In this document: piece after piece, positions 12,401 through 21,900 of the stretch | Position numbering within the stretch: position 1 is the stretch's first letter | Layout: each line of letters starts with the position of its first letter | Notes under the pieces: model-generated | The model's input: only the letters and a program-made list of their open reading frames with translations | What the model was told of the DNA's origin: nothing | The model's database searches: none | Assembly: GCA_028015205.1 (NCBI GenBank) | Contig: CM051510.1 | Span: forward strand, 26,598,580 to 26,662,579 | DNA length: 64,000 nucleotides | Source of the DNA: Mytilisepta virgata | Taxonomy: Eukaryota > Mollusca > Bivalvia > Mytilida > Mytilidae | Reading direction: 5' to 3' | Translations under genes and position numbers: made by a program

Positions 12401-14110
12401 TAAGATTAAAGAAAAAATAAGATAACGCCTGAATCATACTTTGAATATAAGTATTCACGATGGTATAGGATACTAAGTTTAAGCAGTGAAAATATTCTAA
12501 TTCCTATAGTAACAGAATGCGTGAGCTGGGCTTTAATCTGCTCTTGGAAATATTCGTTCAGTCAATCCACCACATTTAGCTAACCACAGAAGTAGTTAAT
12601 TATATTGACATTAAAATGAGCGTGCTTAGCCTTTTCATTGTGTCTGTTATTAATACTTTTATTATTCTCAAACTTACCGAACTAAGACTTGTTGGGGGTC
12701 TTGTCCTGCTAGAATCGTAACCGTCTGAATGTTGAGCAGCTTGGCGTGTTTCATCTAAAATTTAAACAATTTTTTGGTTTACATTCAACGCGGCTTACTA
12801 ACAGTTTGTTAGAATATACATGTCTTCGATGATAAAAATGCTAGCAGTTTATGAACAAACGGTATAATGTATAATTTAGAGGCCTGAAATATCAATATCT
12901 AATTCTTAAAATACATTTACATTTAACAAAAGAAATATAATTATGTACATGTATATCGACACCATTTGCGAATATGGACTAGTTCATCGGATGGGGACGA
13001 AAAATGGCGGTCCCGTGTTCAGGGACAGCAATACCATTAGCATGTTAAAGACTCCCTTGTAGATGTCGAAAAAGAGTAGGCTAAAATGCCGATACAGGGG
13101 CAGCTCTCGACCCACCAAGTGGACAGCGATTAGCAAAAGTAGTATAACTTGTTTCCCAATCCAAGATAAAAAAAAGTTTTAACTAAGGCCACACCAAATT
13201 GATCTTTCGTTCTTCAGTGTTCTTCCGATTTCGCCGCTCCAATTTTCAACTATGTAAATTTCCAGAAAAAAATATTTTGCCGCTTCATTTTGAAAAAATG
13301 CTAGAAAATACACCCCAAATTCTTCATTTTTCAAGAAATTAAAAATAAAAATTGTTCGCCCTCTCTAAAATTTTGTAAAATCGGAATTTTATCCCAATTT
13401 TTGCAATATTTTAGTTTAAAAAATATGTGCCGCACGTAAATTTGATCTTCAAAAGAAAATAATAGTTCTCGAAAAAAAAATTAAAAAATTAAAACTTCGC
13501 CCGCTCGCACCCATTTTTACCATCCAAAAATCCAAAGAACTAAAATTTAATTTGGTATGGCCTAAACATAAGTATGTAATTTATTGTTACCTTGTTTCTG
13601 AGTTGGCCAGACGTACTGATACCCAGGTTTCGAGCAAGGTGAAGGAGGATTTTCCTCGCGTCTATCTAACGGAAGTTGTTGATACATCGGATTTTCTACT
13701 GGCATTGTGGGATTCTGGTAAACATACAATGTATTTATATGGATAGAATATGTCGGTGAACTTTTCCCAGATCTACGTTGTTGTCTATTACCAAGTAACA
13801 ACTTTGTGACATCCGGTACGATACCAGGATCTGAGTCGGAATCGGCTTTTGGATGACCTTGACTTTGACTTAAATTCTGTGATTCATGAAAACTTCTTCT
13901 GTTCGTAATATTTTCAGAACTTCGTGTCTTAATGTTTGAAGGCATTGTGTTTGAGCGAGTTGAGCGGGACATTTCGGAAGGATTATTGCCTTGGTTTTCA
14001 GATGTAGAAGAATTATACGCTGACTTTAATACTGTCTCTTCCTTAATGAAAACATCGCTTGATAAAAGACCACTATCGATGCTACTTGACCGTTTACCCG
14101 CCATTTTTTA
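3341..14110 (-). CDS. Unrecognised multi-exon gene, Ser/Thr-rich protein (at least 415 aa)
   Basis: Gene model built by hand. Coding exons in transcript order: 14104-13591, 12754-12678, 11129-11057, 9323-9259, 8759-8430, 4716-4674, 3967-3891, 3406-3341. Lengths 514, 77, 73, 65, 330, 43, 77 and 66 nt keep one open frame through every junction. All introns have AG acceptors and GT donors (GTAACA, GTAAGT, GTAAGT, GTAATA, GTAAGT, GTACGT, GTAAGT). The ATG at 14104 sits 6 nt after an acceptor, so a 5' UTR exon lies further right. The product is rich in Ser, Thr, Asn and Gln and looks disordered. It has tyrosine motifs (YVYQNP, NPMYQQLP, DPIYCNF) that could be phosphorylation or adaptor sites. No signal peptide, membrane segment or family domain was recognised. 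Either a regulatory or scaffold protein is possible; function unknown. Several introns carry transposons. Confidence 0.75.
3891..3967 (-). CDS. Unrecognised gene, coding exon 7
   Basis: 77-nt exon, TTTCAG acceptor and GTAAGT donor, encoding DLFSRVAPPSIHHNKILAES and SPAITH. Phase 1 in, phase 0 out. Confidence 0.65.
4090..4425. mobile_element. Hairpin-type MITE
   Basis: Near-palindromic segment at about 4250-4420: 'aactaatctcgaaattc' is answered by 'caagattagttatact', and the centre is the palindrome-like CACTCGTGCGCTACACGCAC. Related sequence ('gtcacttcctagagtgaaat', 'GCGCTGCGCGCACTCGTG') recurs near 20.9-21.2 kb, 50.38-50.69 kb and 52.13-52.26 kb. Confidence 0.55.
4674..4716 (-). CDS. Unrecognised gene, coding exon 6
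   Basis: 43-nt exon, TTTCAG acceptor and GTACGT donor, encoding ADMGRRIERRSSEN. Phase 0 in, phase 1 out. Short, but both phases match its neighbours. Confidence 0.62.
4781..4881 (-). CDS. Possible alternative exon of the unrecognised gene
   Basis: A 101-nt segment with acceptor ACAG and donor GTATGT. It is open only if entered in phase 1, giving FLQARYHGTHDITCTCPTRG then KFYNEIKGGCEIN, and leaves in phase 0, which fits the next exon. Exon 5 leaves in phase 0, so direct splicing to it would hit a stop (ATG AAA TAA). It is therefore a poison or alternative exon, needs an unseen partner exon of length 3n+1, or is not an exon. Skipping it joins exons 5 and 6 in frame. Confidence 0.3.
5369..5614. 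mobile_element. Degraded MITE (copy A), Harbinger-like
   Basis: Imperfect inverted ends: GGAGCAACCATTGATTTTTA on the left against GGGCACAATTGATTTTTATG on the complementary right end. The interior matches 8813-9081 ('tttgtcctcgattttatt', 'cctgtttgacacaggtcct'). It lies in an intron of the minus-strand gene. Confidence 0.55.
6271..7823. mobile_element. 1553-bp TIR element with inverted 15-mer repeats (copy 1)
   Basis: Inverted ends GGGTCATTTTCAAAAAAAGT at 6271 and its complement ending at 7823, flanked by GTAT at 6267-6270 and 7824-7827 (4-bp duplication). The interior carries several copies, in both orientations, of a word near TGTCTATCCTGTTAC (about 7000-7040, 7205-7260, 7290, 7621). A second, reverse-oriented copy is at 36999-38337. 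No transposase is visible, so it is probably non-autonomous. Confidence 0.72.
8001..8174 (+). pseudogene. Ubiquitin C-terminal hydrolase-like fragment in the transposon
   Basis: Open frame reading YGIGGHFCASIKHNNKWYLY then DGLKEYHSAG, ending at TGA 8172-8174. A glycine-glycine-His-Phe followed by a WY.YD motif is typical of the catalytic His region of C19-type ubiquitin peptidases, which some large DNA transposons carry. Only the C-terminal end remains; the Cys box is absent. Assignment is by motif resemblance only. Confidence 0.5.
8430..8759 (-). CDS. Unrecognised gene, coding exon 5 (110 residues)
   Basis: 330-nt exon, phase 0 to phase 0. It begins GEEMEILIKGKSGKSRRYKL and includes the segment DADAYIMDTSSGDKVVVQGF, which looks more ordered (alternating hydrophobics) than the rest of the protein. 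The second half is Ser/Thr-rich. The donor is GTAAGT. The exon lies only about 60 bp from the right end of the transposon at 5904-8372, so that element sits in the next intron. Confidence 0.75.
8813..9081. mobile_element. 269-bp MITE (copy B) with TTA duplications
   Basis: Left end GGAAGCAACCATTTGATTTT; the complement of the right end reads GGGAGCAAGCATTTGATTTT. TTA is present at 8810-8812 and 9082-9084. It contains a G run of 10. Sister copy at 5369-5614; a left-end fragment may lie at 22436-22640. It lies between exons 4 and 5 of the minus-strand gene. Confidence 0.65.
9259..9323 (-). CDS. Unrecognised gene, coding exon 4
   Basis: 65-nt exon with TTTTAG acceptor and GTAATA donor. It encodes VPGKAKLEEDTQFSFSLPTV and AE. 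Enters phase 1, leaves phase 0. Confidence 0.7.
9395..9842. repeat. Tandem copies of a hairpin repeat
   Basis: A hairpin at about 9399-9490 (AACGAGTTTTTAAAATTCAC against its complement, around GTCTTTCC/GGAAAGAC) is followed by 'ttaggtttcctgtgcctagg', and the module recurs at about 9640-9842. Intronic in the minus-strand gene. Confidence 0.6.
9866..10225. repeat. Dispersed repeat, copy 1
   Basis: Begins 'tttttcctgttttctcattg' and matches 11465-11830 over about 290 bp ('gtattgacctcttgtaaa', 'tttgacggaagattgagaac'). Inverted TGTATTGACC/GGTCAATACA words lie near its ends. Intronic. Confidence 0.6.
11057..11129 (-). CDS. Unrecognised gene, coding exon 3
   Basis: 73-nt exon, TTTTAG acceptor and GTAAGT donor. 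It encodes SLSGRSSDKQPGTQRSSPNV and four more residues; basic and Ser-rich, with RSS motifs that resemble basophilic kinase sites. Enters phase 0, leaves phase 1. Confidence 0.72.
11465..11830. repeat. Dispersed repeat, copy 2
   Basis: Partner of 9866-10225 in the same orientation, diverged by substitutions and small indels, located in the intron between exons 2 and 3 of the minus-strand gene. Confidence 0.6.
11928..12256. mobile_element. 330-bp MITE with poly-C tract (copy 1)
   Basis: Inverted ends GGGACGAGATCAAAAGTTCA and the complement near 12240-12256, flanked by TAA-like 3-bp duplications. A C run of about 15 sits at about 11991. A close copy is at 27921-28245 with the C run at the same internal position. 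Confidence 0.7.
12678..12754 (-). CDS. Unrecognised gene, coding exon 2
   Basis: 77-nt exon between a TTTTAG acceptor and a GTAAGT donor. It adds 26 residues (DETRQAAQHSDGYDSS...), polar and Ser/Thr/Pro-rich, entering in phase 1 and leaving in phase 0. Confidence 0.72.
13040..13170. repeat. Dispersed repeat fragment
   Basis: 'gtcgaaaaagagtaggctaa' through 'ttagcaaaagtagtataac' and 'tgtttcccaatcca' matches 19840-19940. Nature unknown. Confidence 0.45.
13591..14110 (-). CDS. Unrecognised gene, first coding exon (residues 1-171)
   Basis: Contains the start codon at 14104 in a good context (AAAAAATGG), just after a TTTTAG acceptor. It encodes MAGKRSSSIDSGLLSSD onward, a Ser/Asn/Arg-rich stretch with little predicted order, then a Tyr/Pro-rich end with YVYQNP, NPMYQQLP and GYQYVWP. 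It ends in phase 1 before GTAACA. This is the longest exon and the best evidence that the gene is real. Confidence 0.8.
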
Positions 14111-14614
14111 CTAAAAGGAGAAATCATATGTAAATAACATGATACATTTTGCCTAGTAAAGTGAACAGATTCATTGACTTCAAATGATAGACATAAAAAA
14201 GGGAAACGCTAATTCTTAACACCGATATATATGTACATTTTTATTTAACCCAATGTAACATTTTTCTGGTTTGTTGTATAGGATAACACGAACAAGTTGC
14301 TATAACTTGTGTCATATTACCCGTTTAGCCGTTTGTTGAAGCAGAAAGTTACCGTCTCCATTTAAACAATCATAAATATAGAATTCAGTATAATAAGATA
14401 AGTAAAAGATATTTGACAGGTTGTTAGAGCGTTTGCTAAACCTCGACTAGGCCTAATGAATTTCTCTCAATCACAATCTGCTCTATTGCTGTTTCAAATA
14501 TTCATTATTTATAATTATTATACTTCATGAAACAATCCTTTGATTTCATTGGCTGAACGGCAGATACTATTTGGCAATAGCTTTGTGAATTCCAATTTTA
14601 CCAGTATAATCTGA

Positions 14615-14800
14615 ATAACACCCTCTGAACAATAACACACTCCAAGTTATAACACCCTCAGAGCAATAACACCCTCTGAGCAGTACACCCTCTGAGTAAT
14701 AACACACTCTGTGCAGTACACCCTCTGAGTAATAACACCCTCTGAGCAGTACACCCTCTGAGCAGTATACCCTCTGAGTAATAACACCCTCAGAGCAATA
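14615..14800. repeat. Minisatellite of ACACCCTCTGAG units
   Basis: About nine short imperfect units of 'aataacaccctctgagcagt', 15-22 bp each. It lies just upstream of the first coding exon of the minus-strand gene, so it is in its 5' intron or promoter region. Confidence 0.75.
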
Positions 14801-14974
14801 AATTTAATTGTTTGTGTTCAAATTATATTTCATGTTTATCAGTTTATTTTCATTATTTCATAAATCTACAGTGGAATAAATGAATGGAGACTAATGACAC
14901 AAAATGTTAACACTATAAAATCCTTTACAATTAAACAGTCTTACCATTAAAATGTCATTCAGTATAATAAAAAA

Positions 14975-15150
14975 AAACAGGCTGCCTTCACTGGATGATG
15001 TTATAGTAGAATACGATACTCTGAAAACAATATCACCTTCTGGGAAAAAAATATTCCCTCGACTTCGTCTCGGTTGATATTTTTTCCCAGAGGGTGATAT
15101 TGTTCCTCGTGTGGTAATCTACCATAACACCCTCCAGTGAAGGCAGTATG
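14975..15150. mobile_element. Hairpin MITE
   Basis: Arms 'gctgccttcactggatgatg' and the complement 'ccctccagtgaaggcag' enclose a second inverted pair 'tcaccttctgggaaaaaa'/'ttttttcccagagggtga'. The words resemble the neighbouring ACACCCTC minisatellite, which may have arisen from it. Confidence 0.65.
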
Positions 15151-15434
15151 TTTATAATATTGTCTCAGAATCACAATGACGTGGGATGTACGAATCCAGT
15201 CATAATGCTATGTTCTTCCACTCTGACAACATAACGGTGGATGAATTCATACTGCAAAGGTTTAATTTCTTAAATTGATTTTTTTTTCGTAATTTTATAA
15301 AAGTTTTCATTGTCCATGATTTTAAGTTTTTTTTTTCTTATGTTGTGTTTTCGTAAATTTATCAATTATACCATGGTGTTTTTTCTCTACCCGTTCAACA
15401 TGTTTTGAATTGCCCCATACATGTGACATAGATG

Positions 15435-15786
15435 GATGGATGAATTATTGTTTAACGTACAGTGGCAACCAGGTGCATATCAGGACGAGAACATATTGAT
15501 ATGATAATGAATATGATCCCTGCTTTGTACTAGACCGACAAGCTAAGTCGGATTTTTAATATGCTAGCTCACTAGGTAACTGATCGCAGGAAGACATATC
15601 ACCTCACTCGGACACATTATACTGACTCCGAGCCGACCAGTCTTTGCCCTTACTCCTAGATGCCGCGTGCTTGGCGGAGAAGCAGCAAATACCTATTTAA
15701 TGTCTTTGGTTTGACTCGGCCGGGGATCGAACCCGCGACCTTCCGCACTCGGGGCGAGCACGCTACCAAGAGACCTCCGAGGCGGT
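15435..15786 (-). mobile_element. tRNA-derived SINE with 15-bp target duplication
   Basis: Read on the minus strand it starts at 15786 with GCCTCGGAGGTCTCTTGGTA and has a B box GGTTCGATCCC at about 15722-15735, i.e. a tRNA-like head. The 15-mers CATGTGACATAGATG (15420-15434) and CATGGGACATAGATG (15787-15801) differ at one base and mark the target duplication. The tail is a short GGAT-type repeat. It is not a functional tRNA gene, since the tRNA 3' half merges into SINE body. Confidence 0.8.
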
Positions 15787-16075
15787 CATGGGACATAGAT
15801 GTGCTGTCTTGTTTTTAAACACGTTTGCACATGTAAATATTCGAACACCCTATAAATATTAGTTTCACCTTAACCTCGGTCAATTATAAGATGTATCTAA
15901 AATAAGTCAAAAAATTCCACAATATGTATTTGGATAACCAAATGTGTTTTTTTTTTTTTAATTTCATTTTCATATTTTCTTTACAAAATAATGTCTCTTT
16001 GTGTACGCAGACAAATATGAAAAAAAAATATTTCAAAACGAATATTTATTTCCTAATTGCTTAGCGACCACGAGC

Positions 16076-16078
<3 letters not shown>

Positions 16079-16121
<43 letters not shown>
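16079..16121. repeat. Poly-T tract (about 42 bp)
   Basis: Uninterrupted T run; possibly the complement of a retroposon poly-A tail, but no attached element was recognised. Confidence 0.8.
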
Positions 16122-16122
<1 letters not shown>

Positions 16123-17094
16123 GAAAATTAGGGTAAACATGAGAAGATAGCAAATGGGTCTTCAAATAACATCTGTTTTGTACGGGATCCTCCTACAGAC
16201 CTGTGGCTCTAAGTCTTCTGTCTCTTCTCGGATCAACCAAAACACAGTTATTCTCGCAATACAGACAATAACCGTATATTAACTAATGGGAAGTCGAAAT
16301 CAAAATTGGAAGTAAACTAGAATTAACCACAAATTACACTAAAATCAAACAATACAAACAAAATGAGACATTTTAATAAGGTAGAATATCGTCCTGGTAA
16401 ATAACCTGCAGCTCGATTTCTCTTCCGGGTTTACACCCAGTAACTAGAGATACGCAACACTGCTTTGCTGCAGTTTCTTCGAACTCATATAGACTTTTTT
16501 ATTTTCACCCTATGCCACCCCTCCCCCTCCACCCCCACCCCCACCCCCCCAAAAAAAAAAGAATGGATTTATGACTCATTATTTTGCATTCATTTAACAT
16601 CTTCTCACGATAAGGTCTATCATAGTTTTGATTTTTTTTTAATATTAATAATTAAAATTTATAAAAATTGAACAATACCGTATTTGCCCAAAGGGAAATA
16701 TTTAATAAAGATATTTAAAAAAAAATTGAAATAACAATCCAAATGACACTTTTTGTAAAACATGCCAAATACATATAGGTTAAATGGAATTTTTAATTAC
16801 ACAGTAATGAATAGCTTTTTTTTTTGGTAAGATACGCTGAATGGGGTATTTTAAACACATTTTACCCCCTCAAAAATTTATATGATGACAGTTATGAGTT
16901 TTTAAGTTGTATACATTTTCCAAATAAGGCCTACCACGATTACTAAGCATGCAGTTGCAAAGTTAACACTTTTTAAATGACTAAACTGAAGTATATATGC
17001 ACATATATAATTACACAGTAATACATTCACTTTTTCGCACACTTGATTGAGCAATATGGTAATAAAGTTTTATATTGACTGTAAAGAGGACAAA

Positions 17095-17235
17095 TATACA
17101 TAACAAACACTTAAAACCAAAAAAACAATGAACAACACGAACTCCTATGAAAATAAGGAGTGAACACAGGTGCCCTGGCTACAACTAACTATGAAAATAG
17201 GAATCAAAGCCAAGGTTCAAGGCGAATTCAGAAGT
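17095..17235 (-). mobile_element. Fragment of Penelope-like element 3' region
   Basis: 'aaacaatgaacaacacgaac' and 'caggtgcc' match the sequence at 25830-25900 that adjoins the Penelope-like RT relic. Only about 140 bp remain. Confidence 0.45.
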
Positions 17236-17402
17236 ACAACTCAATAAAACACATACTTCACGTAAATTACTATTTTTTTAGTACACGCGGATAATTTGTC
17301 CTAAATGTACATTCTAGCTGTTCCCCTGGTTTAAGTTATTTTTATTTTCTACATCAAATGTTTTTGAAACAATCAAGATAACATGACCATATTATGACAT
17401 AT

Positions 17403-17672
17403 AGGCTTGCTCTCAATCAAGACTGGTCAGAACCAGATCAGGACATGTAGGCTTGCAGTCAATCAAGACCGCTCAGGACCAGATCAGGACATGAAGGCTT
17501 GCAGTCAATCAAGACCGGTCAAGACCAAATCAGGACATGTAGGCTTGCAGTCCATTGATACCGGTCAAGACCAGATCAGAAGATGCAGACTTGCAGTCAA
17601 TGAAGACCTGGTCAAGACAAATCAGGAGATGTAGACTTGCAGTCGATCAAGACCTGGTCAAGACCAGTTATA
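17403..17672. repeat. 46-bp minisatellite, about 5.8 units
   Basis: Unit starts AGGCTTGCAGTCAATCAAGA; starts are at 17403, 17449, 17495, 17541, 17587 and 17633, exactly 46 bp apart. The last two units have drifted. An open plus frame across it arises from the repeat and is not taken as a gene. Confidence 0.9.
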
Positions 17673-18769
17673 ATATTTCTGAATAGATGTAAACACGTCT
17701 TAACAAGTCTTTTCTGACTATCATACAAAAATATATCTTATTTAAGGTTTACAGTCTCAATTTATCTAAAAATTTAGAGCTTGTGGAAATAAAGAAAGAC
17801 AAGATTAAACAAAAATCAGGAATTGTTTACTAGTCGGAGTAAGCTTTAGCGCAATATGAAAAAGATGAGTAACAAAAGACCAATTTCGATGGCAGTCTAG
17901 ATAAACGACAAACATGCCAGAAGATATCAGTGAAGTCCTTTTGATTTACAGTAATAAATAGTTCCTGAATCTGATTTTAAATAGAATCTGGAATATTTTA
18001 CACAATGGAAATGATATATCGGTTGGTTTTTTTTAACTAAATAGACTTATTGTTTATTTGGGAGGCAGCAATATGGTTTTTAGGAGAGGGAACAAGGAAG
18101 TGATCTTGATGCCTGGAAAATATTTCGTGGCATCGCAGAGAATGCCTTTTTCGACGAGCAAGCACACCCATTTTTTAAATAATATATATTCTTCTTTTTA
18201 CACCATAATTTGGATTCTTCATTTTCTCAAATTCTCTCCTTAGAACTCAAACAGTTGTTCCCTTGGTGATCAATTTCCGAGAAAATACACCACACAAATG
18301 CCGGCTTTTGTCTTCAGTAACAAATACCAGAGTATTGCAATATAGGCCATTGCTACAGATAGCGTAGGAAAATAAGCATAACCCAAGGTCTATACATATA
18401 CAAGTCAGAAACTGTGTCTTTACATAATATTTTAAAATCTTCATTGGTATTTAAATTTAAATTCAATATTTTTACATAATTTTGTCCAACAGATAGAACA
18501 GTTTTAACCAATTTAAAGGTAAAAAAATCGATCCCAGTAAATTTTCCATATTTTAAAATATTATTTTCAAATGATAACCATCGAAATATTTTTTTGTTTG
18601 TTTTATCGTAAGTTAAGTCGTCTTTCCATAAACTCAAATCACGCAAAGATTCAATTGGGTAAAAGAAAAGTACGTTTCAGGGTCGTTGTCTCATTGACTT
18701 TGACCTTATATCTTTATTCATTTTCCAAATATGATTCAGTGCTATTATATATATCTGAACTATTATAGT

Positions 18770-18912
18770 AATGAAGGTTATTTTGAAGGAATGTATCAAT
18801 GTGTAAACTCAAACTAAATAAAGTCCGACGGACTATATGCAAAGTTTGTGAGTGATAAGCCCGAGTTTACACATTGATAAATTCCGTAAAAATAACCTTT
18901 ATTACTTATAAT
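18770..18912. mobile_element. Hairpin MITE
   Basis: Inverted arms of about 45 bp: 'tatcaatgtgtaaactc' against 'gagtttacacattgata', and 'taatgaaggttatttt' against 'aaaataacctttatta'. No coding content. Confidence 0.7.
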
Positions 18913-21900
18913 TACAAAGTAATGCAGAAATATCACGTATTCCATTTGAAATTAACATGTTACTCGTGCACTATATTTCATGCGTACGTTATCATACGCA
19001 CGCAGTCATGAAAAGAATTATCAAGTTATAAACTTTTTACCGGAAGTTGCTGTTAGCCAATGAAATTACTGCATTTGATGTTTAAAAAACGAATATAAAA
19101 ACGGTTGACATTTACTTGATGACGTATTCAATAGACAGTGCAACAAAAAATTGAAAAAACAATACTTATCTTTTCCTCGAAAGATTTTTTAGAACGGACG
19201 CAAATTTTCACAGAATTAGCAATTTTTAATGTCGCAAATATGTTCCCTGAGATCTTGTGAAATATCTGCTCGACAGAACGTGATGGTCTTGAGCTTCTTT
19301 GCCAATCTTACTCGCGCAAATTCATATTCCGGGTCACTTTTGTGATATTTTACGATATCTATAATTGTCAAAATCCGTGTAGATTATATAAATACTATAC
19401 ATACATGTATGAAACTAAACTTTAAAATCATATATGTGACCGCAAAAGATCCTATATGGATGACTGAAAAAAAATCTGTATAGTCCTTAAAAATTGTGAC
19501 ACAATCATTATTTAAAAAAAGACACCTACAGGTATATATCATGACGGGAATTTTTAATGCCCAACCACACAATCGCCCGCTAAGAAAAGTAAACTTATCT
19601 ATTCGTCCGGCACGTCTTTATGCAACTATGGCATTTTCGTTTATAAATATTCCAACCGAGTTTATTCCAGGTGAAACATGAATACCTATGGAGCAATTAA
19701 AGGTGTAATTCGGAGACACGGACATACAAACAAATACAAAACACAACAGAAACACTAACGATGGAAATTTCAGAGATCAAATTTGCTACCCTTTCGACAC
19801 CATTTTCGATACAGATGGGGAGGAAAAAGACCTTTAGCACGTTAAATGTCGAAAAAGAGTGGGCTAATTTAAAATGCCGCTATAGGGGCTATAGGGAGGA
19901 ATTAGCAAAAGTTGGTATAAATTGTTTCCCAGTCCATTATAAATAAATAAGTTTATCTAAACTGATAAATATGAAAACATCGAATAACATAAAACGCAGG
20001 AGTGAAAGCATGTACCATAAAATTATATGTAAGTAATCGCAAGTCATTTTATGAGTATGAGTGCTTTTTAGTTCGGAGTTGGAAAATTATTATATGGTAT
20101 TCAGAATTATAGAAACTACTTTTGTATGTGTGAACGTTTTTTGTGTCCTATTCCAGTAGTGGTAGAAGGCCGTTAGCGGGTTGAGAATTTCGCCGCCATA
20201 TTTTATATGATGTTATACCAAACAACAACGTGAAAATAATGTTATAACGCCACGACCTCCTATCTCCATATGTAACTTGGATGTCCAAAACAGAATTCCA
20301 AAACGTTTTCTATGTTAGAGTTATACATTGACCTTGTTTTGACGTTATGCTCCGACCGGAGCGAAGAGAATAGGTAGGTAGGTAGGTAGGTTGGTATCCA
20401 TAAGTTGATACTTCTTGTTTTCCTAACAACAGCAAATCTTTCAGAATCACTTTTACCACAGTGAAAACACTAGCAACCGAGCTACTGACAGCCTTCTAAA
20501 AATGACGAGGCACTATTTTGACACAATTTAAATCGATATAGTGTTTTTGGATCTTAGATTCACTTCTTAACTGGTGAGACGTAGTCTAAAGCCCATGTGT
20601 ACGGAATTTAACTTCTGAAGCCTACCCCCAAAAACCCAATGCTAAAAAGAATTTAGGAGCCTGGATCCCAAGAAGAGAAGGGTAGAACCATATGAAAATT
20701 TCCTTCCAAACTTAATTAATTAATTCTTTTAATCTGACAGCTTTGATAAGAATCATTGGACAATCATCTCCCTTAACCGGGTTACCAAGGGCAGATAATA
20801 GTAACTGTCTCCTTTTGGTCCTAAAGGCTAAAAAAAGAGGGGGTATTATCTCCCATGGGTAACTCGATTAAAGGTTAAAACTGCCTGATTATTATATTGT
20901 AACCGATGGTTTACCGTAGTATCCGAGTGAAAGAAAATATGGTAAATCACAGAAATGACGTCACAATTTCCACGGAGAGATATCAATAGACATAGTCCGT
21001 TTTATTTCAATTTATTTCTGCTAAAATGCTGGATTCTGTACAAGGTAGTAAAAAATATAACTAATTGCTGAATTGAAATACCAGAAATAAACAACTTGTG
21101 ACCAAAGTACAGCTGTAAATAACTCTTGCGCTGCGCGCACTCGTGAATCTACGAATATGAATACTTTATTTATCCAAGAGGACATGCTACATAATTTAAT
21201 TTTAATTTGCATATATATATAAGTCAAATCACAATTACATAGTTAAACACAGTTCCTGTTTAATATCTCACCAGCAATGACATTTTTCGCATTCCGACAT
21301 TTTCAGTGAAAGTCAATCCGATCCTATTTCCCACGAATTATATAATATTACATTTCAAAAATATGTCTTTCTTACCCATTAACAATGATTAATAAAGTGC
21401 AAAAATGACGAGTATTTAATACGTATTATGTTGAAGTTTACCCCATTGTTGGTACAAATCAACTTATTAAGTACACTATTTTTTATTTCACGTTTATAAG
21501 GTACATCATGTACACGTTAAATATCGAAAAATATCAAAGCATGTAAAATTTTTCGCACCAAGAATATTTCAATATTCTGCAACTTTCCTGCAATTTTTAC
21601 TTAATAAATGTAGTTATTTTTAATACTTTTGACTATTTGTTTTTGTTTTTTTTTTGTTTTTTGTTTTGTTTTGTTTTGTTTTATTTTTCATCATTTTGTT
21701 ATTTACAAGCAGCATATGACCATTTAATTGTATTATAAATTTTATAAGGTAAGGATATGGATAACTATGATTTCTCTTTTGCAAAAACAACTTATCTGTT
21801 GAAGGTCTTTGGATTATATAATAAACATTACAGCTGATATATATTTCGAAGCTATAGCTTTACATTCATACAAAATGTATGTAAGACACTGGTAAGATAT

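Noticed and set aside
17407..17634. 75-codon ORF
   Set aside because: It is a read-through of the 46-bp minisatellite.
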